The notes beneath the pieces were generated by a model. The model was given only the letters and a program-made list of their open reading frames with translations, did no database searches and had not been told where the DNA came from. Shown piece by piece: positions 1 through 6,844 of a DNA stretch of 15,710 nucleotides. The stretch is taken from positions 1-15,710 of the forward strand of contig JAJZUH010000033.1 of assembly GCA_021847165.1 (NCBI GenBank), in the 5' to 3' direction. Numbering within the stretch: position 1 is the stretch's first letter; the number at the start of each line of letters is the position of its first letter. Position numbers and translations under genes: made by a program. The DNA is from Pseudomonadota bacterium. Its GTDB lineage: Bacteria; Pseudomonadota; Gammaproteobacteria; Burkholderiales; Gallionellaceae.

Positions 1-3000
1 CACCGGCGGGGGTCTCGATCCGCAAGGGCGACGAAGACGAGGAGTTGCTGGAGGTCTTCCTGGAAGAAGCGCGCGAAGTGATGGAGACCTTGCGCAGCAA
101 CCTGGAGATCAGCCGCCTGCACATGGAGAGCCGCGAGCCGCTGGTGACCATGCGGCGCGGATTCCATACGCTCAAGGGCAGCGGCCGCATGGTCGGACTC
201 ACCGAACTGGGCGAGGTCGCCTGGGCGGTGGAGCGCGCCATGAACAAATGGCTGCAGGAGAACAAGCCCGCCACGCCGGCGCTGCTGGACATGATCGGCG
301 ATGCCGAAGTGCTGTTCCAGCACTGGGTGGACATGCTGAGCAGCGGCAGCGCCACCGCCACGATCGATACCTCATACCTGCTCTCCGTGGCCGACTGCAT
401 CGAGAACGGCAAGGAGATCCCGCAAGCCAGGGCCGGATTGCCGGCGCAGGTTGCCGAGCCGCTCCTGCCGGTCGTGATGGAGGACAAGGAAGAGGGGCCG
501 GTCGAGATCGGCTCGGTCAGCCTGTCCCTTGTCCTGTTCAATATCGCCACCGAAGAAGCCGCGGGGCACGTGCATGCGCTGCATGAACAGCTGGCGATCC
601 TGCATGAGACCGAATCGCATCTCGTCACCTACGACTTCATGCGCGCCGCACACACCCTGGCGGGCGTCAATCGCACCATGGGTTTCGTGCAGATCGCGGA
701 ACTGGCCTACGCGCTTGAACTCTGGCTGGAAGAACGGATCGACAAACCGAACGTCGTGAACGAAGCCCAGATGGCACTCATCGATCAGGTGGTGCAGCAA
801 CTGGAGCAGATGTGCGCCACGGTGCGCGAACAACGGCAGGAACCGCAAGCGCAGCCGGAACTGATCGCCCGCTTGCAGGCAGACAAGGCGATCGCAGCCG
901 GCGAGACGGCCGAGCCCGAGCTGGCAGACATCCCGTTGCTGGAGCTGGAAGCGCCGGCGGTGCCGCTGGCACCCGTCGCCGAACCGGAGCCGGAGATCGC
1001 CCTGGACCAGCAATTCGCGGTGCCGGCAGCGGAGTTGCCCGTACCCGAACCGGCCGCAGTCGAAGCGGAGCCGTCTCCGGCTCCCGGGATCGCGCTGGAC
1101 ATGCTGCCGCAGAGCGGCGCGGAAGCAGTCGAGCCGCCCGCGGCGAAGGCCGAGGCGGCGGGTGCGGAAGAACACGCCCAGCCGTTGCCGCACAAGGAAC
1201 GCGAAGTGCACGACGAGGTGGACGAGCAGTTGCTGCCGATCTTCCTCGAAGAGGCGCACGAACTGTATCCGCAGATCGGCACCACCCTGCGCGCCTGGCG
1301 CGAGCAGCCGGGCGAAGCGCAACTGGGGCGCAACCTGCAGCGCAGCCTGCACACGCTGAAAGGCAGCGCCCGCATGGCCGGCGCGATGCGCCTGGGCGAG
1401 CTGACGCACCGCGTGGAAGACCGCGTGGAAAGGGCCATGGCGAGAAGCGAGCTCAACGCCGAGCTGTGGAACGAACTGGACAATTACCTGGATCGCATCG
1501 GCAACGCCATCGAGCAGCTGCAGCATCCGCCGGCGGCCGCGGCCGTCGAACAGCCGTCCGCCGCCCCCGCGGCACAGCCGCAGGTCGCAGCCGCCCAGGC
1601 CGTCCCGGCACAGGCGCTGGAGATCGGCGCCGAGCGGGCCATGCAGGCAGCATTGCTGCGCGTCCGTTCCGACACGGTGGACCGGCTGGTCAACGAGGCG
1701 GGCGAGGTCAGCGTGGCGCGTTCGCGCGCCGAGATGGAGCTGGGCGCACTCAAGAACAGCGTGCTGGACCTGACCGACAGCGTGAACCGGCTGCGCAAGC
1801 AGCTGCGCGAGATCGAGATCCACGCGGAAGGCCAGATGCAGGCGCGCATCGCGGTGAGCGGCGAGAGCGCCGAGAAATTCGACCCGCTGGAGTTCGACCG
1901 CTTCACCCGCTTCCAGGAACTCACGCGCTTCATGAACGAAAGCGTGCACGACGTGCAGACCGTGCAGCAGACGCTGCTGAAGAACCTGGCCGTGACCGAA
2001 TCGGCCCTCAATGCGCAGGCGCATCTCAACCGCGACCTGCAGCAGGGCCTGATGGCGATCCGCATGGTGCCGTTCGCCAGCATCGGCGAACGGCTGTACC
2101 GCATCGTGCGGCAGACCGGCAAGGAGCTGGGCAAGCGCACCAACCTTGAACTGTCCGGCACCGAGGTCGAGCTGGACCGCAGCGTGCTGGAAAGGATGAC
2201 CGCCCCGTTCGAGCACCTGCTGCGCAATGCGGTCGCGCACGGCCTGGAGACGCCGGAGCAGCGCGTGCGCGCCGGCAAGGAGCCGACCGGCGAAATTCGC
2301 CTGTCCTTGCGGCAGGAAAGCAACGAAGTGGTGTTCGAGCTCAGCGACGACGGTGCCGGCCTGGACGTCGCGCGCGTACGGCAAAAGGCGGTCGAATCGG
2401 GGGTGTTGCAGGCAGGCGAGGAGATCAGCGACGAACTGACGATGCAGCTCATTTTCACGCCGGGACTTTCCACGGCACAGGAAGTGACCGAGATCTCCGG
2501 GCGCGGCGTCGGGCTGGATGTGGTGCGCAGCGAGATCACCGCGCTGGGCGGGCGTATCGATTTGGCCTCCGATCCCGGCCATGGCATGCGTTTCTCCATC
2601 CATCTGCCGCTGACGCTGGCGGTGACCAAGACATTGCTGGTGCGCGCCGGGCAGCAGACATATGCGCTGCCTTCCAACATGGTGGAGAACGTGCAGCAGC
2701 TCAAGCCGTCGGCGCTGGACGCGATCTACAAGCAGCAATACGTCGAGTGGCAGGGCGCGCGCTACCCGCTGCATTTCCTGGCGCACCTGCTGGGCGAGGA
2801 CGATGCCGAAATCGAGGCGCAGCCGCATAACCCGGTGCTGCTGCTGCGCGCCGGCGACAAACGCATCGCGGTGCACGTCGATGAACTGCTCGGCAACCAG
2901 GAAGTGGTGGTCAAGAACATCGGTCCGCAGCTGGCGCGTCTGCCCGGCATCGCGGGTGCGACCGTATCCGCCAACGGTACGGTGATCCTCATCATCAACC

Positions 3001-3437
3001 CGATCGCCTTCACCCAGCGCATCGTGGTGACGCGCAAGATCGCCAAAGCGGCTACCGAGGCCGTGCATCAGGCACCGCTGGTGATGGTGGTGGACGATTC
3101 GCTCACCGTGCGCAAGATCACCAGCCGCCTGCTGGCGCGCTCGGGCTACCAGGTCGTGACTGCGAAAGACGGCGTGGATGCGCTGGAACAACTGGCCGAT
3201 GTCGCGCCGAATGTGATGCTGCTGGACGTGGAGATGCCCCGCATGGACGGATTCGAGCTCACCAAGCGCCTGCGCCAGGATGCCAGGACGCAGGATCTGC
3301 CTATCATCATGATCACTTCGCGCACCGCCGACAAGCATCGCCGTTACGCATTGGAGCTGGGCGTGAACGAGTACATGGGCAAACCCTACCAGGAAGAAGA
3401 GCTGCTGGACAACATCGCCCGCCTGATCGGCAAATGA
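1..3437 (+). CDS. pilL: Type IV pilus chemotaxis-like hybrid histidine kinase (PilL/ChpA), 5' end missing
   Basis: The frame is open from base 3 to a TGA at 3435-3437, so the gene starts before the window; the TTG at 45 is not taken as the start. Numbering residues from base 45, the order is: Hpt domain 1 (about 1-100, phospho-His H41 in HTLKGSGR); a degenerate Hpt-like domain (about 160-260, H203 in HTLAG, usual Lys replaced by Ala); a Pro/Ala/Glu-rich linker (about 265-390); Hpt domain 3 (about 395-495, H436 in HTLKGSAR); a CheA-type dimerisation region; the ATPase domain with N-box HLLRNAVAHGLE (724-735), DDGAGLD (768-774) and GRGVGLDVV (819-827); a CheW-like domain (about 860-990); and a C-terminal receiver (D1017/D1018, phospho-Asp D1061, K1113). 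This matches the kinase of the Pil-Chp system that controls twitching motility. The family usually has several Hpt domains and close to 2000 residues, so several hundred residues are probably missing. Upstream pilGHIJ would be expected but cannot be seen. Confidence 0.93.
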   Translation, partial: PAGVSIRKGDEDEELLEVFLEEAREVMETLRSNLEISRLHMESREPLVTMRRGFHTLKGSGRMVGLTELGEVAWAVERAMNKWLQENKPATPALLDMIGDAEVLFQHWVDMLSSGSATATIDTSYLLSVADCIENGKEIPQARAGLPAQVAEPLLPVVMEDKEEGPVEIGSVSLSLVLFNIATEEAAGHVHALHEQLAILHETESHLVTYDFMRAAHTLAGVNRTMGFVQIAELAYALELWLEERIDKPNVVNEAQMALIDQVVQQLEQMCATVREQRQEPQAQPELIARLQADKAIAAGETAEPELADIPLLELEAPAVPLAPVAEPEPEIALDQQFAVPAAELPVPEPAAVEAEPSPAPGIALDMLPQSGAEAVEPPAAKAEAAGAEEHAQPLPHKEREVHDEVDEQLLPIFLEEAHELYPQIGTTLRAWREQPGEAQLGRNLQRSLHTLKGSARMAGAMRLGELTHRVEDRVERAMARSELNAELWNELDNYLDRIGNAIEQLQHPPAAAAVEQPSAAPAAQPQVAAAQAVPAQALEIGAERAMQAALLRVRSDTVDRLVNEAGEVSVARSRAEMELGALKNSVLDLTDSVNRLRKQLREIEIHAEGQMQARIAVSGESAEKFDPLEFDRFTRFQELTRFMNESVHDVQTVQQTLLKNLAVTESALNAQAHLNRDLQQGLMAIRMVPFASIGERLYRIVRQTGKELGKRTNLELSGTEVELDRSVLERMTAPFEHLLRNAVAHGLETPEQRVRAGKEPTGEIRLSLRQESNEVVFELSDDGAGLDVARVRQKAVESGVLQAGEEISDELTMQLIFTPGLSTAQEVTEISGRGVGLDVVRSEITALGGRIDLASDPGHGMRFSIHLPLTLAVTKTLLVRAGQQTYALPSNMVENVQQLKPSALDAIYKQQYVEWQGARYPLHFLAHLLGEDDAEIEAQPHNPVLLLRAGDKRIAVHVDELLGNQEVVVKNIGPQLARLPGIAGATVSANGTVILIINPIAFTQRIVVTRKIAKAATEAVHQAPLVMVVDDSLTVRKITSRLLARSGYQVVTAKDGVDALEQLADVAPNVMLLDVEMPRMDGFELTKRLRQDARTQDLPIIMITSRTADKHRRYALELGVNEYMGKPYQEEELLDNIARLIGK

Positions 3438-3450
3438 CGCGTCCGCCAAA

Positions 3451-3479
3451 TTGAGATTAGGGCGCCGAGCGATTACAAT
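3451..3479 (+). promoter_or_regulatory. Predicted sigma-70 promoter for yqgE-ruvX, no leader
   Basis: TTGAGA at 3451-3456 and TACAAT at 3474-3479 are separated by exactly 17 bp, a close match to the sigma-70 consensus, in the short gap after pilL. The transcription start expected about 7 nt after the -10 box falls on the A of the yqgE ATG at 3486. No Shine-Dalgarno sequence precedes that ATG, so the message may be leaderless. This is read from sequence only. Confidence 0.6.
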
Positions 3480-3485
3480 AGCGCC

Positions 3486-4046
3486 ATGGCCGAGTTCAAC
3501 CTCACGAATCACTTCCTGATCGCCATGCCGGCGATGACAGATCCCTTCTTTGCCAAATCCCTCACTTATGTGTGCGAACACAACGAGCAGGGGGCGATGG
3601 GTATCGTGGTGAACCGCCCGATCAGCCTGACCCTGAGCGAGCTGTTCGCGCAGATCAACATGCCGCTGAAACCGGCCGAGCTGGAAGACGTGCTGGTGCA
3701 CTTCGGCGGCCCGGTGCAGACCGATCGCGGCTTCGTGCTGCACGACACGGTCGGCCAGTGGCAATCCACGCTGCAGGTCAATGACAATATCGGCCTTACC
3801 ACCTCCAAGGACATTCTGCAGGCGGTGGGCGAGGGGCAGGGTCCGCAGCATCTGCTGGTGACGCTGGGCTATGCCGGCTGGTCGGAAGGGCAGCTGGAGC
3901 AGGAGCTGGCCGACAACGCCTGGCTCAGCGTGCCTGCCAACGAGCATATCCTGTTCGAACTGCCGGCCGAGGAGCGGCTGCCGGCCGCGATGGCGCTGCT
4001 GGGAATCGATTTTGCATCCCTGTCGGACGAGGCCGGGCATGCCTGA
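3486..4046 (+). CDS. yqgE: YqgE/AlgH family protein (UPF0301)
   Basis: A 186-residue cytoplasmic protein of the UPF0301/AlgH family. The conserved N-terminal block is present ([14 protein letters not shown], then [18 protein letters not shown]), as are the mid-domain [14 protein letters not shown] and the later [16 protein letters not shown]. Length is normal for the family. The biochemical role is not established; in Pseudomonas AlgH was linked to alginate regulation. The ATG at 3486 is chosen because the conserved block begins only a few residues in and no other start gives it. No ribosome binding site is visible before this ATG, and the predicted promoter puts the transcript start at the same base. 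The 3' end overlaps ruvX, and yqgE-ruvX is a common pair in proteobacteria. Confidence 0.93.
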   Translation: MAEFNLTNHFLIAMPAMTDPFFAKSLTYVCEHNEQGAMGIVVNRPISLTLSELFAQINMPLKPAELEDVLVHFGGPVQTDRGFVLHDTVGQWQSTLQVNDNIGLTTSKDILQAVGEGQGPQHLLVTLGYAGWSEGQLEQELADNAWLSVPANEHILFELPAEERLPAAMALLGIDFASLSDEAGHA

Positions 4047-4494
4047 CGGCATGAACGCCACTCATTCCGGCACGCTACTCGCTTTCGATTTCGGCACCAG
4101 GCGCATCGGCATCGCGGTCGGCAGCACCTTCTCCGGCACCGCCCGTCCGCTCACCACCATCGACGATGAAAAGAACGAGGCGCGCTTTGCCGCCATCGCG
4201 GCGCTGTTGGCCGAATGGCAGCCGGCCGCGCTGGTGGTCGGCCTGCCCTGCAACGACGACGGCACGCCGCACGAACTGACCGCGTTGTGCCGCCGCTTCG
4301 CCAATCGCCTGAAAGGCCGCTTCAATCTGCCCACCCTGCTGGTGGATGAGCGTTATACTTCCGCCGCCGCGAGCTCGGCGCTGGACGAGGCGGGGATACA
4401 TGGCCGGAAACAGAAGCCCCTGATCGACCAGTATGCCGCGCAGCAGATACTGCAAGCGTACTTTGATGAACCTGCCGCCGCGAAAATCGCATGA
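4039..4494 (+). CDS. ruvX: Putative pre-16S rRNA nuclease / Holliday junction resolvase-like RuvX (YqgF)
   Basis: A 151-residue protein with an RNase H-like fold of the YqgF/RuvX family, implicated in 5' end maturation of 16S rRNA and originally proposed as a Holliday junction resolvase. Visible motifs are [15 protein letters not shown] near the N-terminus with the first catalytic Asp, [19 protein letters not shown] with a catalytic acidic residue, and the late [10 protein letters not shown] with the last Asp. I chose the ATG at 4039, which overlaps yqgE by 8 nt and has GAGG at a suitable distance. The ATG at 4051 (MNATHSG), just after the yqgE stop, is an alternative that would shorten the protein by four residues. 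Co-transcription with yqgE is likely. Confidence 0.93.
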   Translation: MPDGMNATHSGTLLAFDFGTRRIGIAVGSTFSGTARPLTTIDDEKNEARFAAIAALLAEWQPAALVVGLPCNDDGTPHELTALCRRFANRLKGRFNLPTLLVDERYTSAAASSALDEAGIHGRKQKPLIDQYAAQQILQAYFDEPAAAKIA

Positions 4495-4510
4495 ACCAGA
4501 CAAACCATTT

Positions 4511-4588
4511 GCCACAGGGAACACAGAGCTCACAGAGAAAATCTCCGCGCGCCGCCACTCTCCCTGTGGTCTCCGTGAACTCTGTGGC
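4511..4588 (+). repeat. Imperfect palindromic CACAGAG-type repeat between ruvX and pyrB
   Basis: The left arm (4511-4540) opens with GCCACAGGGAACACAGAGC, and the right arm (4559-4588) read on the opposite strand opens with GCCACAGAGTTCACGGAGAC; about 22 of 30 positions pair. Each arm also repeats a short CACAGRG unit with a period of about 9-10 bases. The element fills most of the 110-bp gap and would form a long imperfect stem with a GC-rich loop. I recall similar CCACAGAG...CTCTGTGG palindromes as dispersed intergenic repeats in many environmental bacteria, but cannot confirm copy number here. There is no T-tract, so it does not look like an intrinsic terminator. Confidence 0.7.
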
Positions 4589-4604
4589 TTGAATTGAGGT
4601 TCTT

Positions 4605-5561
4605 ATGAACAATCCACAACTGAACAAGAACGGCGAGCTGCAGCACCTGCTGACCACCGAGGGCCTGCCCGTCCGCATCCTGCGCGACATCCTCGACAAG
4701 GCTTCCGGATTCGTGAGCCTGGCCGAGGGGCACGAGATCAAGAAGGTCCCGCTGCTGCACGGCAAGTCGGTGTTCAACATCTTCTTCGAGAACAGCACCC
4801 GCACCCGCACCACCTTCGAGATCGCCGCCAAGAAACTGTCCGCCGACGTGGTCAACCTGAACATCGGTTCGTCCTCCACCAGCAAGGGCGAGACGCTGCT
4901 GGATACGGTGGACAACCTGTGCGCCATGCATGCCGACATGTTCGTGGTGCGGCACTCCACCAGCGGCGCCGCGCACCTGATCGCCAGGCATGTCGCGCCC
5001 AGCATCCACGTCATCAACGCCGGTGACGGCCGCCACGCGCACCCGACGCAGGCGCTGCTCGACATGTTCACCATCCGTCATTACAAGCAGGATTTCCACA
5101 ACCTGCGCGTCGCCATCGTCGGCGACATCCTGCATTCGCGCGTGGCGCGTTCGCAGATCCATGCGCTGACCACCCTGGGGGTGCCGGAGGTGCGCGTGGT
5201 CGCACCCAAGACCTTGCTGCCCACGCATGTCGAAAAGCTCGGCGTGCGGGTCTTCCACGACATGGCGCAAGGATTGAAGGACGTCGACGTGGTGATGATG
5301 CTGCGCCTGCAGAACGAACGCATGCAAGGCGCATTGCTGCCGTCGGCGCAGGAGTATTTCAAGTATTACGGCCTGACGCAGGAGCGGCTGGCGCTGGCCA
5401 GGAGCGACGCCATCGTGATGCATCCGGGGCCGATGAACCGCGGTGTGGAGATCGACTCCAGCGTGGCAGACGGCGCGCAATCCGTGATCCTGCCGCAGGT
5501 CACGTTCGGCATCGCGGTGCGCATGGCGGTGATGAGCACGCTGGCAGGGAGCAAGCAATGA
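4605..5561 (+). CDS. pyrB: Aspartate carbamoyltransferase catalytic subunit
   Basis: Catalyses carbamoyl phosphate + L-aspartate to N-carbamoyl-L-aspartate, the committed step of pyrimidine synthesis. The 318-residue product has the carbamoyl phosphate site STRTRTTFE (64-72), the SSTSKGETL loop with K94, HSTSGAAHL, the HPTQALLD segment (146-153), and the C-terminal HPGPMNRG that helps bind aspartate. The ATG at 4605 is preceded by GAGGT at 4596-4600 with 4 nt spacing, a good ribosome site. It overlaps the next gene by 4 nt (ATGA), so the two are translationally coupled. The N-terminal extension before the catalytic domain and the neighbouring inactive dihydroorotase resemble the Pseudomonas-type (class A) enzyme, in which PyrB assembles with PyrC'. 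pyrR, often found just upstream in related genomes, is absent; the palindromic repeat occupies that gap. Confidence 0.97.
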   Translation: MNNPQLNKNGELQHLLTTEGLPVRILRDILDKASGFVSLAEGHEIKKVPLLHGKSVFNIFFENSTRTRTTFEIAAKKLSADVVNLNIGSSSTSKGETLLDTVDNLCAMHADMFVVRHSTSGAAHLIARHVAPSIHVINAGDGRHAHPTQALLDMFTIRHYKQDFHNLRVAIVGDILHSRVARSQIHALTTLGVPEVRVVAPKTLLPTHVEKLGVRVFHDMAQGLKDVDVVMMLRLQNERMQGALLPSAQEYFKYYGLTQERLALARSDAIVMHPGPMNRGVEIDSSVADGAQSVILPQVTFGIAVRMAVMSTLAGSKQ

Positions 5562-6844
5562 ACATCCATATCAAGAACGGGCGCCTGATCGACCCGCACA
5601 ACAAGATCGATGCCAGGCAGGACGTGTTCATCGCGGACAAGCATATCGTCGCCATCGGCAAGGCGCCTCAGGGTTTCGTCGCCGCACAGGTGATCGATGC
5701 CACCGGCCTGGTCGTGATCCCCGGCCTGGTGGATTTGGCTGCACGCCTGCGCGAACCGGGTTACGAATACAGGGCCACGCTGGAATCGGAAATGGATGCC
5801 GCGATGGCGGGCGGGGTAACCTCCCTGTCCTGCCCGCCGGATACCGACCCGCCGCTGGACGAGCCGGGTCTGGTGGAGATGCTCAAGCACCGCGCCCGCT
5901 CGCTCAACCAGGCGCGCGTGTTCCCGGTCGGTGCGCTGACCTATGGCCTGCAGGGTGCCGAACTGACCGAGATGGTCGAGCTGACCGAAGCGGGCTGCAA
6001 GGCGTTCAGCCAGGCCGACACGCCGCTCACCGACACGCGCGTGCTGATGCGCGCGATGCAATATGCGGCAACCTTCGGCTATCGCGTTTGGCTGCGCCCG
6101 CAGGATGCTTTCCTGGCCAAGGACGGCGTGGCGCACGACGGCGAAGTGGCGACGCGCCTGGGTTTGCCGGCGATCCCCGTGGCTGCGGAGACCATCGCCC
6201 TGGCGACCATGCTGCAGCTGGCGCGCGAGACCGGCGTCAAACTGCACATCTGCCGCATCTCCAGCGCCGAAGGCGTGGAACTGGTGCGCGCCGCCAAGCG
6301 CCAGGGGCTGGCAGTCACCTGCGACGTGTCGATGAACCACGTGCACCTGTCCGAAATGGATATCGGCTTCTTCGACGCCAACTGCCACCTGATGCCGCCG
6401 CTGCGCAACCAGCGGGACAAGGCGGCGCTGCGCGCCGGACTGCTCGACGGAACCATCGACGCGATCTGCTCCAACCATTCACCGGTGGACGAGGATGCCA
6501 AGCAGCTGCCGTTCGCCGAGGCCGAGGCGGGCGCGACCGGCATGGAACTGCTGCTGCCGCTGATGCTGAAATGGGCGGATGAGGAAAAGATACCGCTGCT
6601 GGATGCGCTGGCGCGCGTGACCATCAATCCCGCGCAACTGCTGGGCGTGAAGATGGGCCACCTGTCGGTCGGTGCCCATGCCGACGTGTGCGTGTTCGAT
6701 CCCGCCGCGGTCTGGAAGATCGAGCCGGCCGCGCTGAAGAGCCAGGGCAAGAACACGCCGTTCAACGGCTACACCCTGCAAGGCAAGGTGCACCACACCA
6801 TCGTCGAAGGCCATGTCGCATATTCAATCCAGGTTGCCAATTAA
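5558..6844 (+). CDS. pyrC': Non-catalytic dihydroorotase-like subunit (PyrC'/PyrX)
   Basis: A 428-residue amidohydrolase-fold protein of the type I dihydroorotase family, but the metal site is gone. The usual D-x-H-x-H-LREPG motif reads [10 protein letters not shown] (59-68), replacing both histidines with A61 and R63. The region that usually carries the next metal His reads WLRPQD (178-183), the following xHxxH segment reads LHICRIS (H230 kept, R233 in place of His), and the usual catalytic DHAP reads SNHSP (305-309), Asp changed to Asn306. It should therefore not hydrolyse dihydroorotate. In Pseudomonas such a pyrC' product is needed to hold the PyrB dodecamer together, and the 4-nt overlap with pyrB fits that role. 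An active dihydroorotase must be encoded elsewhere. The gene ends in TAATG, sharing one base with the prlC start. Confidence 0.88.
   Translation: MNIHIKNGRLIDPHNKIDARQDVFIADKHIVAIGKAPQGFVAAQVIDATGLVVIPGLVDLAARLREPGYEYRATLESEMDAAMAGGVTSLSCPPDTDPPLDEPGLVEMLKHRARSLNQARVFPVGALTYGLQGAELTEMVELTEAGCKAFSQADTPLTDTRVLMRAMQYAATFGYRVWLRPQDAFLAKDGVAHDGEVATRLGLPAIPVAAETIALATMLQLARETGVKLHICRISSAEGVELVRAAKRQGLAVTCDVSMNHVHLSEMDIGFFDANCHLMPPLRNQRDKAALRAGLLDGTIDAICSNHSPVDEDAKQLPFAEAEAGATGMELLLPLMLKWADEEKIPLLDALARVTINPAQLLGVKMGHLSVGAHADVCVFDPAAVWKIEPAALKSQGKNTPFNGYTLQGKVHHTIVEGHVAYSIQVAN

Noticed and set aside
372-4061. A very long open frame on the minus strand opposite pilL and yqgE
   Set aside because: It is antisense to two well-recognised genes, has low-complexity composition rich in His, Arg, Gln and Leu, and resembles no family; it reflects GC-rich codon bias.
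4495-4604. A pyrimidine attenuator or riboswitch before pyrB
   Set aside because: The hairpin has no following T-tract, no leader peptide with a pyrimidine-rich run is evident, and no PyrR-type stem-loop is recognisable; the repeat explanation fits better.
6688-6843. An upstream start that would lengthen prlC by 52 residues
   Set aside because: It lies wholly inside pyrC' in another frame and encodes an Arg-rich non-homologous stretch; the ATG at 6844 gives the normal N-terminus.
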